DNA from: Micromonospora sp. MH99
GTDB taxonomy: Bacteria > Actinomycetota > Actinomycetes > Mycobacteriales > Micromonosporaceae
Reading direction: 5' to 3'
Assembly: GCF_021442385.1 (NCBI RefSeq)
Contig: NZ_MUZA01000045.1
Location: forward strand, 1-52,372
Length of the DNA: 52,372 nucleotides
In this document: positions 9,139-17,640 of the stretch, in pieces
Layout of the letters: every line of letters starts with the position of its first letter
How positions within the stretch are numbered: the first letter of the stretch is position 1
Made by a program: the position numbers and the translations under genes
Notes under the pieces: model-generated
Told to the model about the DNA's origin: nothing
The model's database searches: none
Seen by the model: the letters and a program-made list of their open reading frames with translations, nothing else

Positions 9139-9226
9139 CGGACTTCCCGCACCCGGTGTCCGGTTCGCCGCCGCATGACCGGCGGTGCTCCGGTTACGGC
9201 GGGAGGGCAGCGGGTAGTGATCAGAC

Positions 9227-9799
9227 ATGCGCGACAACGAGTACCCGACCCCCGTGTCCGACACCGAGGCGGAGGGGCTGCCCGACACCGCCGATGACGA
9301 CTCGAGCGCCAACGACGACGTGCTCACCGGCCGCGAGGCGGACGGCCCGGAGCCGGCCCAGCTGCCCGGCGACCGGACGCCGGTGGCCGTCGACCGCTTC
9401 GGGACGACCGCCGAGGAGCAACTGGACGGGGAGTCGTTGGACTACAAGCTCGATCGGGAGGTCTACGAGCGTCCGGCGGACGACCCGCTGGCCGGGACGA
9501 TCGACCCGAAGATCGCCTTCGAGGCGGACAACCTGGAAGCCGCGGCCGAGGCCCAGTTGGACGCCGACGTGATGGACCCGGGGCCGACGTCGGATCCCAA
9601 CTCGCCGGTCTCCCTCTACGACCACGGCCAGCTCGGCACGGTCGCCGACGCCACGGTGGGCCGGCTCGTGGAACCGGACGAGGGAGCGCACACCGACCAG
9701 GAGACCGACTCCGTGGCGTACGACGCCGGGTCGGCTGGCGGCGGGGCGACCGCGGAGGAGCTGGCCATCCACGAGACCGAGCCGCCGCGCTCGGTCTGA
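9227..9799 (+). CDS. DUF5709 domain protein
   Basis: A 190-residue, strongly acidic, disorder-prone protein rich in Asp, Glu, Gly and Pro. The conserved segments are F-G-T-T-A-E-E-Q, the D-P-L-A-G-T-I-D-P block, and a late G-R-L-V-E-P-D-E-G-A-H motif followed by a Gly/Ala stretch and A-E-E-L-A. These fit the actinobacterial DUF5709 family, whose function is unknown. Its stop lies only five bases from the stop of the convergent response regulator. Confidence 0.8.
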   Translation: MRDNEYPTPVSDTEAEGLPDTADDDSSANDDVLTGREADGPEPAQLPGDRTPVAVDRFGTTAEEQLDGESLDYKLDREVYERPADDPLAGTIDPKIAFEADNLEAAAEAQLDADVMDPGPTSDPNSPVSLYDHGQLGTVADATVGRLVEPDEGAHTDQETDSVAYDAGSAGGGATAEELAIHETEPPRSV

Positions 9800-9804
9800 G
9801 CCGA

Positions 9805-10470
9805 TCAGTCGTCCAGGCCACGCTCGATCGCGTAACGGGTCAACTCGACCCGGTTGTGCAGTTGCAGCTTGCCGAGCGTGTTCTGGACGTGGTTCTGCAC
9901 CGTCCGGTGGGACAGGCCGAGCCGCTGCGCGATCTGCTTGTACGACATTCCCTTGGCCACCAGGCGCAGCACCTCGGTTTCCCGGTCGGTGAGGCGGGGC
10001 GTTCCCGGCTCCGCGTCCCCGGTCGCGTCCTGCCCCGGCCCGGCGGCCATCCGCCGGTACTCCCCCAGCACCAACCCCGCCAGGCCGGGCGTGAAGACCG
10101 GGTCACCGGCGGCGGTGCGGCGGACCGCGTCGAGGAACGCGGCGGGCGCCGTCGACTTCACCAGGTAGCCGGTGGCGCCCGCCTTGACCGCGTCGAGCAC
10201 GCTCTGCTCCTCGCCGCTGGCGCTGAGCATCAGCACCCGGACCTCGGGCAGCGCGGCGCGCAGCCCGACGACCACCTCGACCCCGGAGATGTCCGGTAGT
10301 TGCAGGTCGAGGACCACCACGTCGGGGCGGGCGGCGGCGGCCACCCGGATCGCCTGTCGCCCCTCGCCGCTGGTCGCCACCACCAGGAAACCAGCCTCGG
10401 CGAGGTCGCGGGCCACGCCCTCGCGCCACATCGGATGGTCGTCGACCACCATCACCCGCACGGCCGTCAC
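9805..10470 (-). CDS. NarL/FixJ (LuxR-HTH) response regulator
   Basis: A 221-residue response regulator. The receiver domain at about 4-120 has the acidic pair in V-V-D-D-H, the phosphoacceptor Asp in V-V-L-D-L-Q-L-P and the conserved Lys in Y-L-V-K-S. The LuxR-type HTH at about 155-215 has the L-T-D-R-E-T-E-V-L-R-L-V-A-K-G core. It starts with a GTG whose last bases overlap the TGA of the kinase gene (GTGA), so the pair is translationally coupled. No target operon is apparent. Confidence 0.93.
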   Translation of the reverse strand: MTAVRVMVVDDHPMWREGVARDLAEAGFLVVATSGEGRQAIRVAAAARPDVVVLDLQLPDISGVEVVVGLRAALPEVRVLMLSASGEEQSVLDAVKAGATGYLVKSTAPAAFLDAVRRTAAGDPVFTPGLAGLVLGEYRRMAAGPGQDATGDAEPGTPRLTDRETEVLRLVAKGMSYKQIAQRLGLSHRTVQNHVQNTLGKLQLHNRVELTRYAIERGLDD

Positions 10471-11588
10471 CGCTGCGTCCTCGGCACGATCAGCTCGATC
10501 TCGGTGCCCGCGTCGGGGGTCGACATGATCCGGACCGTACCCCCGAGGTCGGTCACCCGGCCACGGATCGACTGGGCCACGCCGAGCCGTCCCTGCGCCG
10601 CGGCCTCGACCAGCCGGCCGGCCGGGATGCCCGGCCCCTCGTCCCGGATCGACACGGTCACGGTCTCCCCCTCGTCCTCGATCAACACCCAGGCCCGCCC
10701 GCCGGCGTGGCGGCCCACGTTGTCCAGGGCCGCGCCGGCCGCGGCCGCCAACTCGCCGGCCACCTGCCGGGGCAGGGCCACCGGGGTGGCGGGGGCCGAG
10801 ACCGACACCGCCGCCGACGCGTACCGGCCGAGCAGACCGCGCAGGTCCACCGCTTCCGCCCCGGCGTCGGCCGGTGCGGTGCCGGCGATCAGCGCCCGCA
10901 GCGCGGCCTCCTGCTCACCGGCGAGCCGGGCCAGTTCGCCGGCCTCGCCGGGCAGGTGCGCGCCGCGCCGCTGCACCAGCGCCAGCACCTGGAGCACCGA
11001 GTCGTGGATGTCGCGTGCCAGTCGTTCCCGCTCCCGGGTGGCCGCCTCCAACTCCACCGCGTGTTGCAGGCGTTCCTCGGCGGCCACGGCGAGCCGGGCG
11101 ACGTGGCCGACCACCACCCCGGCGAGCAGCAGCAGGATCACTCCGGTGAAGGAGGACTGGCTGATCCGTTCCCGGGTGGCCACGTCCGCGCCGGCGACCA
11201 GCAGCGCGGCCACCGTGCCCCGCCGCCGGCCGCCGGAGACCGCCCAGGCCAGCACCGGGCCGGCCATCCAGGCAACCCCCAGGGTGGGTACGCCGTGGGC
11301 GAGCGCCTCCCGTCCGATCACCCAGGGGGTGGACAGCACGATGGCGACCACCACCCCGAGGTCTGCCAGCAGCAGCGGCCAGCGGCGCCAGGCGGAGCGG
11401 GCGTACCCGACGGCTGTCACGGCGGTCCAGAGGATCATCGCCAGGACCAGGGCGCCGACGGCGAACGGGTGGTCGTACCGGTCGGCGTCGCGTACGGCGA
11501 GCGCGCAGACGTACAGGAGGGAGGTGACCCGGAACACCGTGAGCGCCCGCCAGAGCGGCACCTCGAAACCACCCGACGGCGACGGCAT
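10467..11588 (-). CDS. HisKA_3-type membrane sensor histidine kinase
   Basis: 373 residues. The N-terminal half has five or six membrane helices with hardly any extracellular loop, so it probably senses the membrane or acts through it. It is followed by the dimerization helix with the phosphoacceptor in R-D-I-H-D-S-V-L-Q and a HATPase domain with A-L-D-N-V-G-R-H-A and D-E-G-P-G-I. This architecture resembles the MacS/LiaS-like kinases. The ATG at 11588 begins the homologous part; the frame stays open upstream but without homology. It forms an operon with the response regulator. Confidence 0.88.
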   Translation of the reverse strand: MPSPSGGFEVPLWRALTVFRVTSLLYVCALAVRDADRYDHPFAVGALVLAMILWTAVTAVGYARSAWRRWPLLLADLGVVVAIVLSTPWVIGREALAHGVPTLGVAWMAGPVLAWAVSGGRRRGTVAALLVAGADVATRERISQSSFTGVILLLLAGVVVGHVARLAVAAEERLQHAVELEAATRERERLARDIHDSVLQVLALVQRRGAHLPGEAGELARLAGEQEAALRALIAGTAPADAGAEAVDLRGLLGRYASAAVSVSAPATPVALPRQVAGELAAAAGAALDNVGRHAGGRAWVLIEDEGETVTVSIRDEGPGIPAGRLVEAAAQGRLGVAQSIRGRVTDLGGTVRIMSTPDAGTEIELIVPRTQR

Positions 11589-11706
11589 GGCGGTCAGGAT
11601 GCCACAGCGGGGCCGGCGGCGCGGGGCCACGGAGTGCACATCAAGGAACCCTGACGTACGGTTGAAAAGCCGCGAAATACTCCGAGATCCGCTGTCGGGA
11701 CGGGCC

Positions 11707-12162
11707 ATGACGAATGCAGATCCGCACGCACCGCGTACGGTTGTGCCCATCGAACCCTCCCTCCTGATCGCCGAGGCCTTCGAGCAGGCCCAGGTGACCG
11801 AGATTCGACACTCGGTCACCTCCTGCGCGCACGCCTCCGGCCTCGACGGCCAACGGCTGGACGACTTCGTGCTGGCGGTCAACGAGTTGATCACCAACGC
11901 CGTGCGGCACGGCGGCGGGCGCGGGTGGCTGCGGCTCTGGCGGGAGCCCGGCGCGCTGTTCTGCGAGGTGGCGGACCACGGCCAGGGCATCACCCCGCAG
12001 CGGCTTGGCGACCGGAGCCGTCCCGCCCCGGACACCGCGGGCGGGTGGGGTCTCTGGCTGGCCCGGGAGCTGACCGACGCCATGGAGATCGCCACCAGCG
12101 CCGCCGGCACCACCGTCCGCATCGCCGCCACCCTCGCCGCCACCGACCGCACCAAGCGCTGA
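11707..12162 (+). CDS. RsbW-like serine kinase / anti-sigma ATPase
   Basis: A stand-alone 151-residue GHKL ATPase with N-box A-V-N-E-L-I-T-N-A-V-R-H-G, G1 box A-D-H-G-Q-G-I and lid G-G-W-G-L-W-L-A. These small proteins bind sigma factors or STAS antagonists in partner switching. No sigma or STAS gene is adjacent, although the STAS-HATPase fusion is 2.6 kb to the left. The ATG at 11707 gives the expected family length. It is divergent to the sensor kinase and converges on the PRPP synthetase gene. Confidence 0.85.
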   Translation: MTNADPHAPRTVVPIEPSLLIAEAFEQAQVTEIRHSVTSCAHASGLDGQRLDDFVLAVNELITNAVRHGGGRGWLRLWREPGALFCEVADHGQGITPQRLGDRSRPAPDTAGGWGLWLARELTDAMEIATSAAGTTVRIAATLAATDRTKR

Positions 12163-12185
12163 GACCGGGCCGGGCGCTAGCGGGC

Positions 12186-13124
12186 TCACCCGAACAGGGC
12201 CGAGACCGACTCCCCGTTGTGAATCCGGCGCATGGCCTCGGCCAGGGCGGGAGCCACCGAGAGGACCTGGAGTTTCCCGACCCGCTTCTCGGCCGGGATG
12301 GGGACGGTGTTGGTGCAGACGATCTCCAACACGCCGTCCTGGTCGCTGAGCCGCCGCAGCGCGTCGCCGGAGAACAGGCCGTGCGTGCAGGCCAGCCGGA
12401 TCGAGCGCACCTTCAGGCCGCGCAGGTGCTCCATCAGCTCGACCACGGTGCTGCCCTTGGCGATCTCGTCGTCCAGCACGATGACGTCCCGGTCGGCGAC
12501 CTCGCCGATCACGGCACTGATCTTGACCAGGTCGTCGCTGAACCGCTGCTTCGCACCGGCCGCCACCGGCGTGCCGAGCAGCCGGGCGAAGGCGGCGGCC
12601 TCCTTGGCGTTGCCCAGGTCCGGCGAGACCACCACCGTGTTGCTGAGGTCGTAGCGCCGGAAGTGGGTGGCCAGCTCGCGCAGCGCGTGCAGATGATCGA
12701 CTGGGACGCTGAAGAAGCCGTGCACCTGCGGCGAGTGCAGGGTCATCGCGAGTACCCGGTCCGCACCCGCCGAGGTGAGCAGGTCGGCGACGAGCCGGGC
12801 CCCGATCGAGATGCGCGGCGCGTCCTTCTTGTCCGAGCGGGCGTACGCGTAGTGCGGCAGCACCACGGTGATCCGGCCGGCGGACGCGCCCCGCGCCGCG
12901 TCGATCATCAGCAGCAGCTCGACGAGGTTCTCCTGCACCGGGGGGACCAGCGGCTGGATCAGGAAGACGTCCCGCTCCCGGCAGTTGGCCTGCAACTGCA
13001 CTTCCAGGCAGTCGTTGGCGAACCGGGAGACCCGCACCGGATGCAGCGGCACCCCCAGGTGGGCGCAGATCTCGGCAGCCAGGTCGGGATGGGCGGTTCC
13101 ACTGAAAACGGCGATGTCGCGCAC
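12186..13124 (-). CDS. Ribose-phosphate pyrophosphokinase paralog
   Basis: 312 residues with the two tandem phosphoribosyltransferase-like domains of PRPP synthase. Conserved parts are the N-terminal R-F-A-N-D-C-L-E-V-Q segment, R-S-D-K-K-D-A-P-R-I in the ATP region and H-S-P-Q-V-H-G-F-F. The PRPP loop reads V-L-D-D-E-I-A-K-G-S-T rather than the usual D-D-x-I-D-T-x-G-T form, and the flexible loop reads A-K-Q-R-F instead of K-R-R. This is a conserved actinobacterial variant group, probably a second copy besides a housekeeping prs elsewhere. GTG start; divergent from glpK. Confidence 0.85.
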   Translation of the reverse strand: MRDIAVFSGTAHPDLAAEICAHLGVPLHPVRVSRFANDCLEVQLQANCRERDVFLIQPLVPPVQENLVELLLMIDAARGASAGRITVVLPHYAYARSDKKDAPRISIGARLVADLLTSAGADRVLAMTLHSPQVHGFFSVPVDHLHALRELATHFRRYDLSNTVVVSPDLGNAKEAAAFARLLGTPVAAGAKQRFSDDLVKISAVIGEVADRDVIVLDDEIAKGSTVVELMEHLRGLKVRSIRLACTHGLFSGDALRRLSDQDGVLEIVCTNTVPIPAEKRVGKLQVLSVAPALAEAMRRIHNGESVSALFG

Positions 13125-13201
13125 GTTCGCACATCGTAGGCGAAGCCCCGGCCAACGTGACGTCTGTCGCTCCGCGCCGCCGGTTTGGGTACGGTGCTGC
13201 C

Positions 13202-14686
13202 GTGAGGACCGAGTACGTCGCCGCCATCGACCAGGGCACCACCTCCTCGCGGTGCATCGTCTTCGACTCCGCCGGGGACATCGTCGCCTCGGCCCAGCGC
13301 GAGCACCGGCAGATCTTCCCCCGGCCCGGCTGGGTGGAGCACGACGCCGAGGAGATCTGGGACAACGTCCAGCAGGTGGTCGCCGAGGCGCTGCGGGCCG
13401 CCGGCACCGACGCGGCCGGGCTCGCCGCCGTGGGCATCACCAACCAGCGGGAGACCACAGTCGTCTGGGACCGGGCCACCGGCCGCCCGGTGGCCAACGC
13501 CATCGTCTGGCAGGACACCCGCACCGGGCCGCTGCTGCGCGAGCTGGCCTCGGCGTACGGCGAGGAGCGCTTGCGGGCCCGCACCGGCCTGCCGCTGGCC
13601 ACCTACTTCGCCGGCCCGAAGCTGCGCTGGCTGCTCGACGAGGTCGACGGCCTGCGCGAGCGCGCCGAGCGGGGCGAGGTGCTCTTCGGCACGATGGACA
13701 GCTGGCTGATCTGGAAACTCACCGGCGAGCACGTCACCGACGTGACCAACGCCAGCCGGACCATGCTGATGGACCTCGCCACCCTCGACTGGGATCCGGA
13801 ACTGCTGGACGCGCTGGGCGTGCCGGCGGCGATGCTCCCGGAGATCCGCTGCTCCGCCGAGGTGTACGGCACCGCCACCGGCGTGCTCGCCGGCGTGCCG
13901 GTGGCCAGCGCGCTCGGCGACCAGCAGGCCGCCCTGTTCGGGCAGACCTGCTTCCAGCCGGGCGAGGCGAAGTGCACCTACGGCACCGGCAGCTTCCTGC
14001 TGCTCAACACGGGCGCCAGCCCGGTGCCCTCCACCCACGGCCTGCTCACCACCGTCGCGTACCAGATCAAGGGCCAACCTCCGGCGTACGCCCTGGAGGG
14101 CGCCATCGCCGTCACCGGCTCGCTGGTGCAGTGGCTGCGCGACAACCTCGGGCTGATCTCCAGCGCCGCGGAGGTGGAGGACCTGGCCCGCACCGTGGAC
14201 GACAACGGCGGCTGTTACGTAGTGCCGGCGTTCTCCGGGCTCTTCGCCCCGCACTGGCGCAGCGACGCGCGCGGCGTGATCGCCGGGCTGACCGGCTACA
14301 TCACCAAGGGGCACCTGGCCCGGGCGGTGCTGGAGGCGTCGGCGTGGCAGACCCGCGAGGTGGTCGACGCGATGAACGCCGATTCCGACGTGGCGCTGCG
14401 CCGACTCCGGGTGGACGGCGGGATGACCGCCAACGGCCTGCTCATGCAGTTCCTCGCCGACGTGCTCGACGTGCCGGTGGTCCGCTCCCGGATCACCGAG
14501 ACCACCTGCCTCGGCGCGGCGTACGCGGCCGGCCTGGCGGTGGGCTTCTGGCCGGACCTGGCCACCCTGCGCGCGCAGTGGCGCTCCGACGCGCAGTGGG
14601 AGTCGACGATGGCACCGGAGCTACGCGACAGCGAGCTGCGCCAGTGGCGCAAGGCCGTGCAGCGCACGCTCGACTGGGTGGAGTGA
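13202..14686 (+). CDS. glpK: Glycerol kinase
   Basis: Phosphorylates glycerol to glycerol-3-phosphate. The 494-residue FGGY kinase has N-terminal D-Q-G-T-T-S-S-R-C, the substrate segment G-T-M-D-S-W-L-I-W-K-L, G-T-G-S-F-L-L-L-N and C-terminal D-G-G-M-T-A-N-G. The GTG at 13202 matches the family N-terminus; an upstream ATG at 13157 adds unrelated residues. No glpF, glpD or glpR lies nearby, so the gene stands alone. It ends just before the minisatellite region. Confidence 0.95.
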   Translation: MRTEYVAAIDQGTTSSRCIVFDSAGDIVASAQREHRQIFPRPGWVEHDAEEIWDNVQQVVAEALRAAGTDAAGLAAVGITNQRETTVVWDRATGRPVANAIVWQDTRTGPLLRELASAYGEERLRARTGLPLATYFAGPKLRWLLDEVDGLRERAERGEVLFGTMDSWLIWKLTGEHVTDVTNASRTMLMDLATLDWDPELLDALGVPAAMLPEIRCSAEVYGTATGVLAGVPVASALGDQQAALFGQTCFQPGEAKCTYGTGSFLLLNTGASPVPSTHGLLTTVAYQIKGQPPAYALEGAIAVTGSLVQWLRDNLGLISSAAEVEDLARTVDDNGGCYVVPAFSGLFAPHWRSDARGVIAGLTGYITKGHLARAVLEASAWQTREVVDAMNADSDVALRRLRVDGGMTANGLLMQFLADVLDVPVVRSRITETTCLGAAYAAGLAVGFWPDLATLRAQWRSDAQWESTMAPELRDSELRQWRKAVQRTLDWVE

Positions 14687-14701
14687 CAGAGGCGACCAGG
14701 T

Positions 14702-14901
14702 GAAGCGCCGCGCAGGCGCCCGGCTGAAGCGGCGCGCGGACACCCGGACGAAGCGGCGCGCGGACACCCGGGCGAAGCGGCGCGCGGACACCCGGGCGAA
14801 GCGGCGCGCGGACGCCCGGCTGAAGTCCGCCCTGGGCGGACGCCCGGGCGAAGCGGCGCGCGGACGCCCGGCTGAAGTCCGCCCTGGGCGGACGCCCGGC
14901 T
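14702..14901 (+). repeat. Minisatellite of 24-base units (with two 28-base variants)
   Basis: Eight head-to-tail units each begin with GAAG and end with CCCGG plus two bases: starts at 14702, 14726, 14750, 14774, 14798, 14822, 14850 and 14874. Six are 24 bases and nearly identical (core GCGGCGCGCGGAC), two are 28-base variants containing TCCGCCCTGGGCG. There are no CRISPR-like unique spacers. Because 24 is divisible by three, several frames stay open; one (GTG at 14700, + strand) would encode a basic octapeptide repeat of the form K-R-R-A-D-T-R-A. I regard this as non-coding. Confidence 0.9.
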
Positions 14902-14973
14902 GGAGCGCCGTAAGCCCGGTGCCGGACCGGCCAACCGTCCCAGCCAAGCGTGCCCGGCCAAGCACCCACGTGC

Positions 14974-15052
14974 GCGTCCTTTGCTCTGCTTCAGCGGAGG
15001 CAACAGAAAGGTGCCCTGAGTGTTGCGCCGGTTGAAGCAGAGCAAAGGACGC
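14974..15052. repeat. Perfect 20-base inverted repeat (long hairpin) between convergent glpK and purC
   Basis: The arm at 14974-14993 is the exact reverse complement of the arm at 15033-15052, with a 39-base loop that holds a smaller GCAACA/TGTTGC pair. The arms are about 55% G+C in surroundings well above 70%. No U-tract follows on either strand. It lies between convergent genes, so a bidirectional transcription end or 3' mRNA stabilizer is plausible. It is one of three such elements in this window. Confidence 0.85.
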
Positions 15053-15082
15053 ACAGTGGTGCCCCGGCCCAGCGAGCGACCC

Positions 15083-15220
15083 GGCGAAACGGAGCAACCC
15101 AGCGAAACGGAGCAACCCGGCGCAGCGCGCAACCCGGCGCAGCGGGCGACCCGGCGGACCGAGAGACCTGGCGGACCGAGAGACCTGGCGGACCGAGAGA
15201 CCTGGCGGACCGAGAGACCT
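15083..15220. repeat. Tandem repeat, eight units of 17-18 bases
   Basis: Units start at 15083, 15101 (18 bases each), then 15119, 15136, 15153, 15170, 15187 and 15204 (17 bases each). The last four are identical copies (CGGACCGAGAGACCTGG in rotated register, 15155-15222). The units become more uniform toward purC, whose stop codon is ten bases further on. No coding role is evident. Confidence 0.9.
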
Positions 15221-15230
15221 GGCGACCCGC

Positions 15231-16064
15231 TCAGCTCCAGCGGTTGCCGGTGAGCTTCTCGTAGACCTCGACGTAGCGGGCGCGCGTCGCCTCGACGACC
15301 TCGGCGGGCACGTCCGGCGCCGGAGGCAGCTTGTTCCAACCGCTGCCGGTGGCCCAGTCCCGCACGTACTGCTTGTCGTAGGAGAACTGCACCCGGCCCG
15401 GCTGGTACGACTCGGCCGGCCAGAACCGCGACGAGTCGGAGGTGAGCAGCTCGTCGGCGAGCACCAGGGTGCCGTCCGGCGCCCAGCCCAGCTCGATCTT
15501 GGTGTCGGCGATCAGGATGCCCCGGTCGGCGGCCAGCTCGGCACCGCGCCGGTAGACGTCGATGGTGATCTGTCGCAGCCGTTCGGCGGTCTCGTCGCCC
15601 ACCTTGTCCACCACGTCGGCGTACGTGATCGGCTCGTCGTGCTCGCCGGCCGGCGCCTTGCTCGACGGCGTGAAGATCGGCTCGGGCAGGATCGACGCCT
15701 CGACGAGCCCGCGCGGCAGCGGTACGCCGGAGACCGCGCCGGTGCGCTCGTACTCCCGCAGGCCGCCGCCGGTGAGGTAACCCCGGGCGACGCACTCGAC
15801 CGGGACCATGTCCAGCCGCTGGCAGCGGATGGCCCGCCCGGCGAACTCGGCCGGCACGTCGGTGGCCGAGATGACGTGGTTCGGCACCAGGTCGGCGAGC
15901 TGCTCGAACCACCACAGCGAGAGGGCAGTGAGCAGCCGACCCTTGTCCGGAATCGGTGTCGGGAGGGGCACGTCGTAGATCGAGATGCGGTCCGAGGCGA
16001 CCAGAATCAGGTCGTCGCCGTCGGCGTACACGTCCCGAACCTTGCCCGAGTGCAGAAGTTCCAC
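15231..16064 (-). CDS. purC: Phosphoribosylaminoimidazole-succinocarboxamide synthase
   Basis: Makes SAICAR from CAIR, Asp and ATP in purine synthesis. The 277-residue protein shows the family start E-L-L-H-S-G-K-V-R-D, S-D-R-I-S-I-Y-D, the V-E-C-V-A-R-G-Y-L substrate motif and the late L-A-D-E-L-L-T-S-D-S-S-R-F-W. The GTG at 16064 directly begins this homology; longer in-frame starts add unrelated residues. It stands alone, divergent from a binding-protein gene. Confidence 0.96.
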   Translation of the reverse strand: MELLHSGKVRDVYADGDDLILVASDRISIYDVPLPTPIPDKGRLLTALSLWWFEQLADLVPNHVISATDVPAEFAGRAIRCQRLDMVPVECVARGYLTGGGLREYERTGAVSGVPLPRGLVEASILPEPIFTPSSKAPAGEHDEPITYADVVDKVGDETAERLRQITIDVYRRGAELAADRGILIADTKIELGWAPDGTLVLADELLTSDSSRFWPAESYQPGRVQFSYDKQYVRDWATGSGWNKLPPAPDVPAEVVEATRARYVEVYEKLTGNRWS

Positions 16065-16210
16065 GCGCCCTAGTACACCACGCGACGACGACGGGCCCGT
16101 TCCGGCCACCCATACCACCCGCGGGCTGCCGGGTGACCGGACGGACGTTGACACCCTCCTGCGCCGCCTGCGTGAATGGTCCGACCCGTCCGTACGTGCC
16201 AGGAGACCTC

Positions 16211-17542
16211 GTGCCCGTTGCCCGTCCCCCGATCGCCCGCTTCGGCGCCGACCCGGGCCGACGCCGAGTGCTCACCGCGCTACTCGGCGCACCTCTGCTG
16301 GCCACCGGTGGGCTGGCCGGATGCAGCGATGGCGCCGACACCTCGACCCAGGACGGGCCGATCGAGCTGTCGGTCTTCTGGTGGGGCGGGGCGAGGCGGG
16401 CCGAGTTGACCGAGAAGGCCCTCCGGCTGTATTCGCAGCGCAACCCGCAGGTCAGCTTCCGGGTCACCTGGCAGGGCGCCGACGGCTACTACGAGCGGTT
16501 GGCCACCCAGGCGGCCGGCGGCAACGTTCCGGACCTGATCCAGCTCGACGACGCCATGCTGACCGAGTACAGCGAACGCCAGATCGCCCTCGACCTCACC
16601 GAAGCGACCGCCGACAACCGACTGGACCTGCGTGGCCTGCCGGAGGGTCTGATCCGCTACGGCACCGTGGACGGGCGGACGATGGCGGTGGCCGCCGGGC
16701 AGACTCTCGCGGCCGTGGTCTTCAACCGTGACCTGCTGCGCGAGCTGCGGGTGCCGGAGCCGCGCGGCGGGATGCCCTGGGCGGACTACATCGCCTGGGC
16801 GCAACAGGTCACCGAAGCGAGCGACGGCCAGGTGGCCGGCACGATGGACGCGTCCGGCGACTACCGCGCCCTCTGGCTCTGGCTGCGGTCCCAGGGCGGC
16901 GAGTTCTACCGCGGACGGCAGCTCGGCTTCGGCGCCGAGGAGCTGATCGCCTGGTTCGAGCTGTGGCAGCGCGCCCGCACCGGGCGGGCCACGCCGGGCG
17001 CGGCCCTCGTCGAGCAGGCCGACAGCGGGGAGCCGGCCCGGCAGTTGGTGGTCACCGGGTTGACCGCCGCGTCCTTCGCCTGGTCCCACCAACTGCCGGA
17101 GATGCAACGACTCAGCGATTCCGAGTTGGGTGTGGTGGGCTTCCCCGGCCCGCCGGGCGCCCAGTGGGCGCGGGCGTCGATGTACTGGGCGGGGTTCCGG
17201 GGCACCCGCCACCCGGACGCGGTGGCCGACGTGATCAACTTCCTGACCACGAACGGGGAGGCGGGCACCATCCTCGGCCACGAGCGTGGTCTCAACGCCA
17301 GTCTCGCCGTGCGCCGCTACACCGAGGGCAGCATCACCGACCCTGCTCAAAAGCGCGCCGCCGCGTTCGGCGCCAGCATCGCCGACCAGCTGGGGCCGGC
17401 TCCCGCGCCACCGCCGAAGGGCCACCCCAAGGTGCGTTCCCTGCTGGTCACCGCGGCGGAGAGCCTCCGCGCCCGGCGTACCGGCACGCGGGCGGCGACC
17501 TCACGTTTCCTCGCCCAGGCCAACGCCGCCCTGGCAGCCTGA
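16211..17542 (+). CDS. Extracellular solute-binding lipoprotein (family 1, sugar type)
   Basis: A 443-residue secreted binding protein. An Arg-rich N-terminus (G-R-R-R-V-L-T) and a hydrophobic core lead to a lipobox L-A-G-C, so it should be lipid-anchored; the twin Arg could also allow Tat export. The mature part follows the UgpB/MalE pattern, with I-E-L-S-V-F-W-W-G and an early D-L-I-Q-L-D-D binding segment. GTG start with AGGAGA five bases before. No permease or ATPase genes are adjacent, so it is an orphan that must share a transporter or act otherwise. Confidence 0.87.
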   Translation: MPVARPPIARFGADPGRRRVLTALLGAPLLATGGLAGCSDGADTSTQDGPIELSVFWWGGARRAELTEKALRLYSQRNPQVSFRVTWQGADGYYERLATQAAGGNVPDLIQLDDAMLTEYSERQIALDLTEATADNRLDLRGLPEGLIRYGTVDGRTMAVAAGQTLAAVVFNRDLLRELRVPEPRGGMPWADYIAWAQQVTEASDGQVAGTMDASGDYRALWLWLRSQGGEFYRGRQLGFGAEELIAWFELWQRARTGRATPGAALVEQADSGEPARQLVVTGLTAASFAWSHQLPEMQRLSDSELGVVGFPGPPGAQWARASMYWAGFRGTRHPDAVADVINFLTTNGEAGTILGHERGLNASLAVRRYTEGSITDPAQKRAAAFGASIADQLGPAPAPPPKGHPKVRSLLVTAAESLRARRTGTRAATSRFLAQANAALAA

Positions 17543-17572
17543 CCCACCGGCGGACCACCGCCGCCCGCCACG

Positions 17573-17607
17573 CCTGTCGACCGGCCCGGCCGGCCGTCGT
17601 CGACAGG
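17573..17607. terminator. Inverted repeat between convergent genes
   Basis: CCTGTCGAC at 17573-17581 pairs perfectly with GTCGACAGG at 17599-17607, with further G+C pairing possible in the loop. Its place between the stops of the binding-protein gene and the small membrane gene suggests a bidirectional terminator. No U-tract. Confidence 0.5.
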
Positions 17608-17640
17608 TGGTCGTCGGCGGCCGGCCCGGATGGGCGACGG

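Noticed and set aside
14702..14901. CRISPR-like array.
   Set aside because: Units are contiguous with no unique spacers, and there are no cas genes.
14296..16467. A 723-codon minus-strand frame through the minisatellites, overlapping glpK and purC.
   Set aside because: It joins the antisense of glpK, repeat translation and a wrong frame of purC; no homologous stretch.
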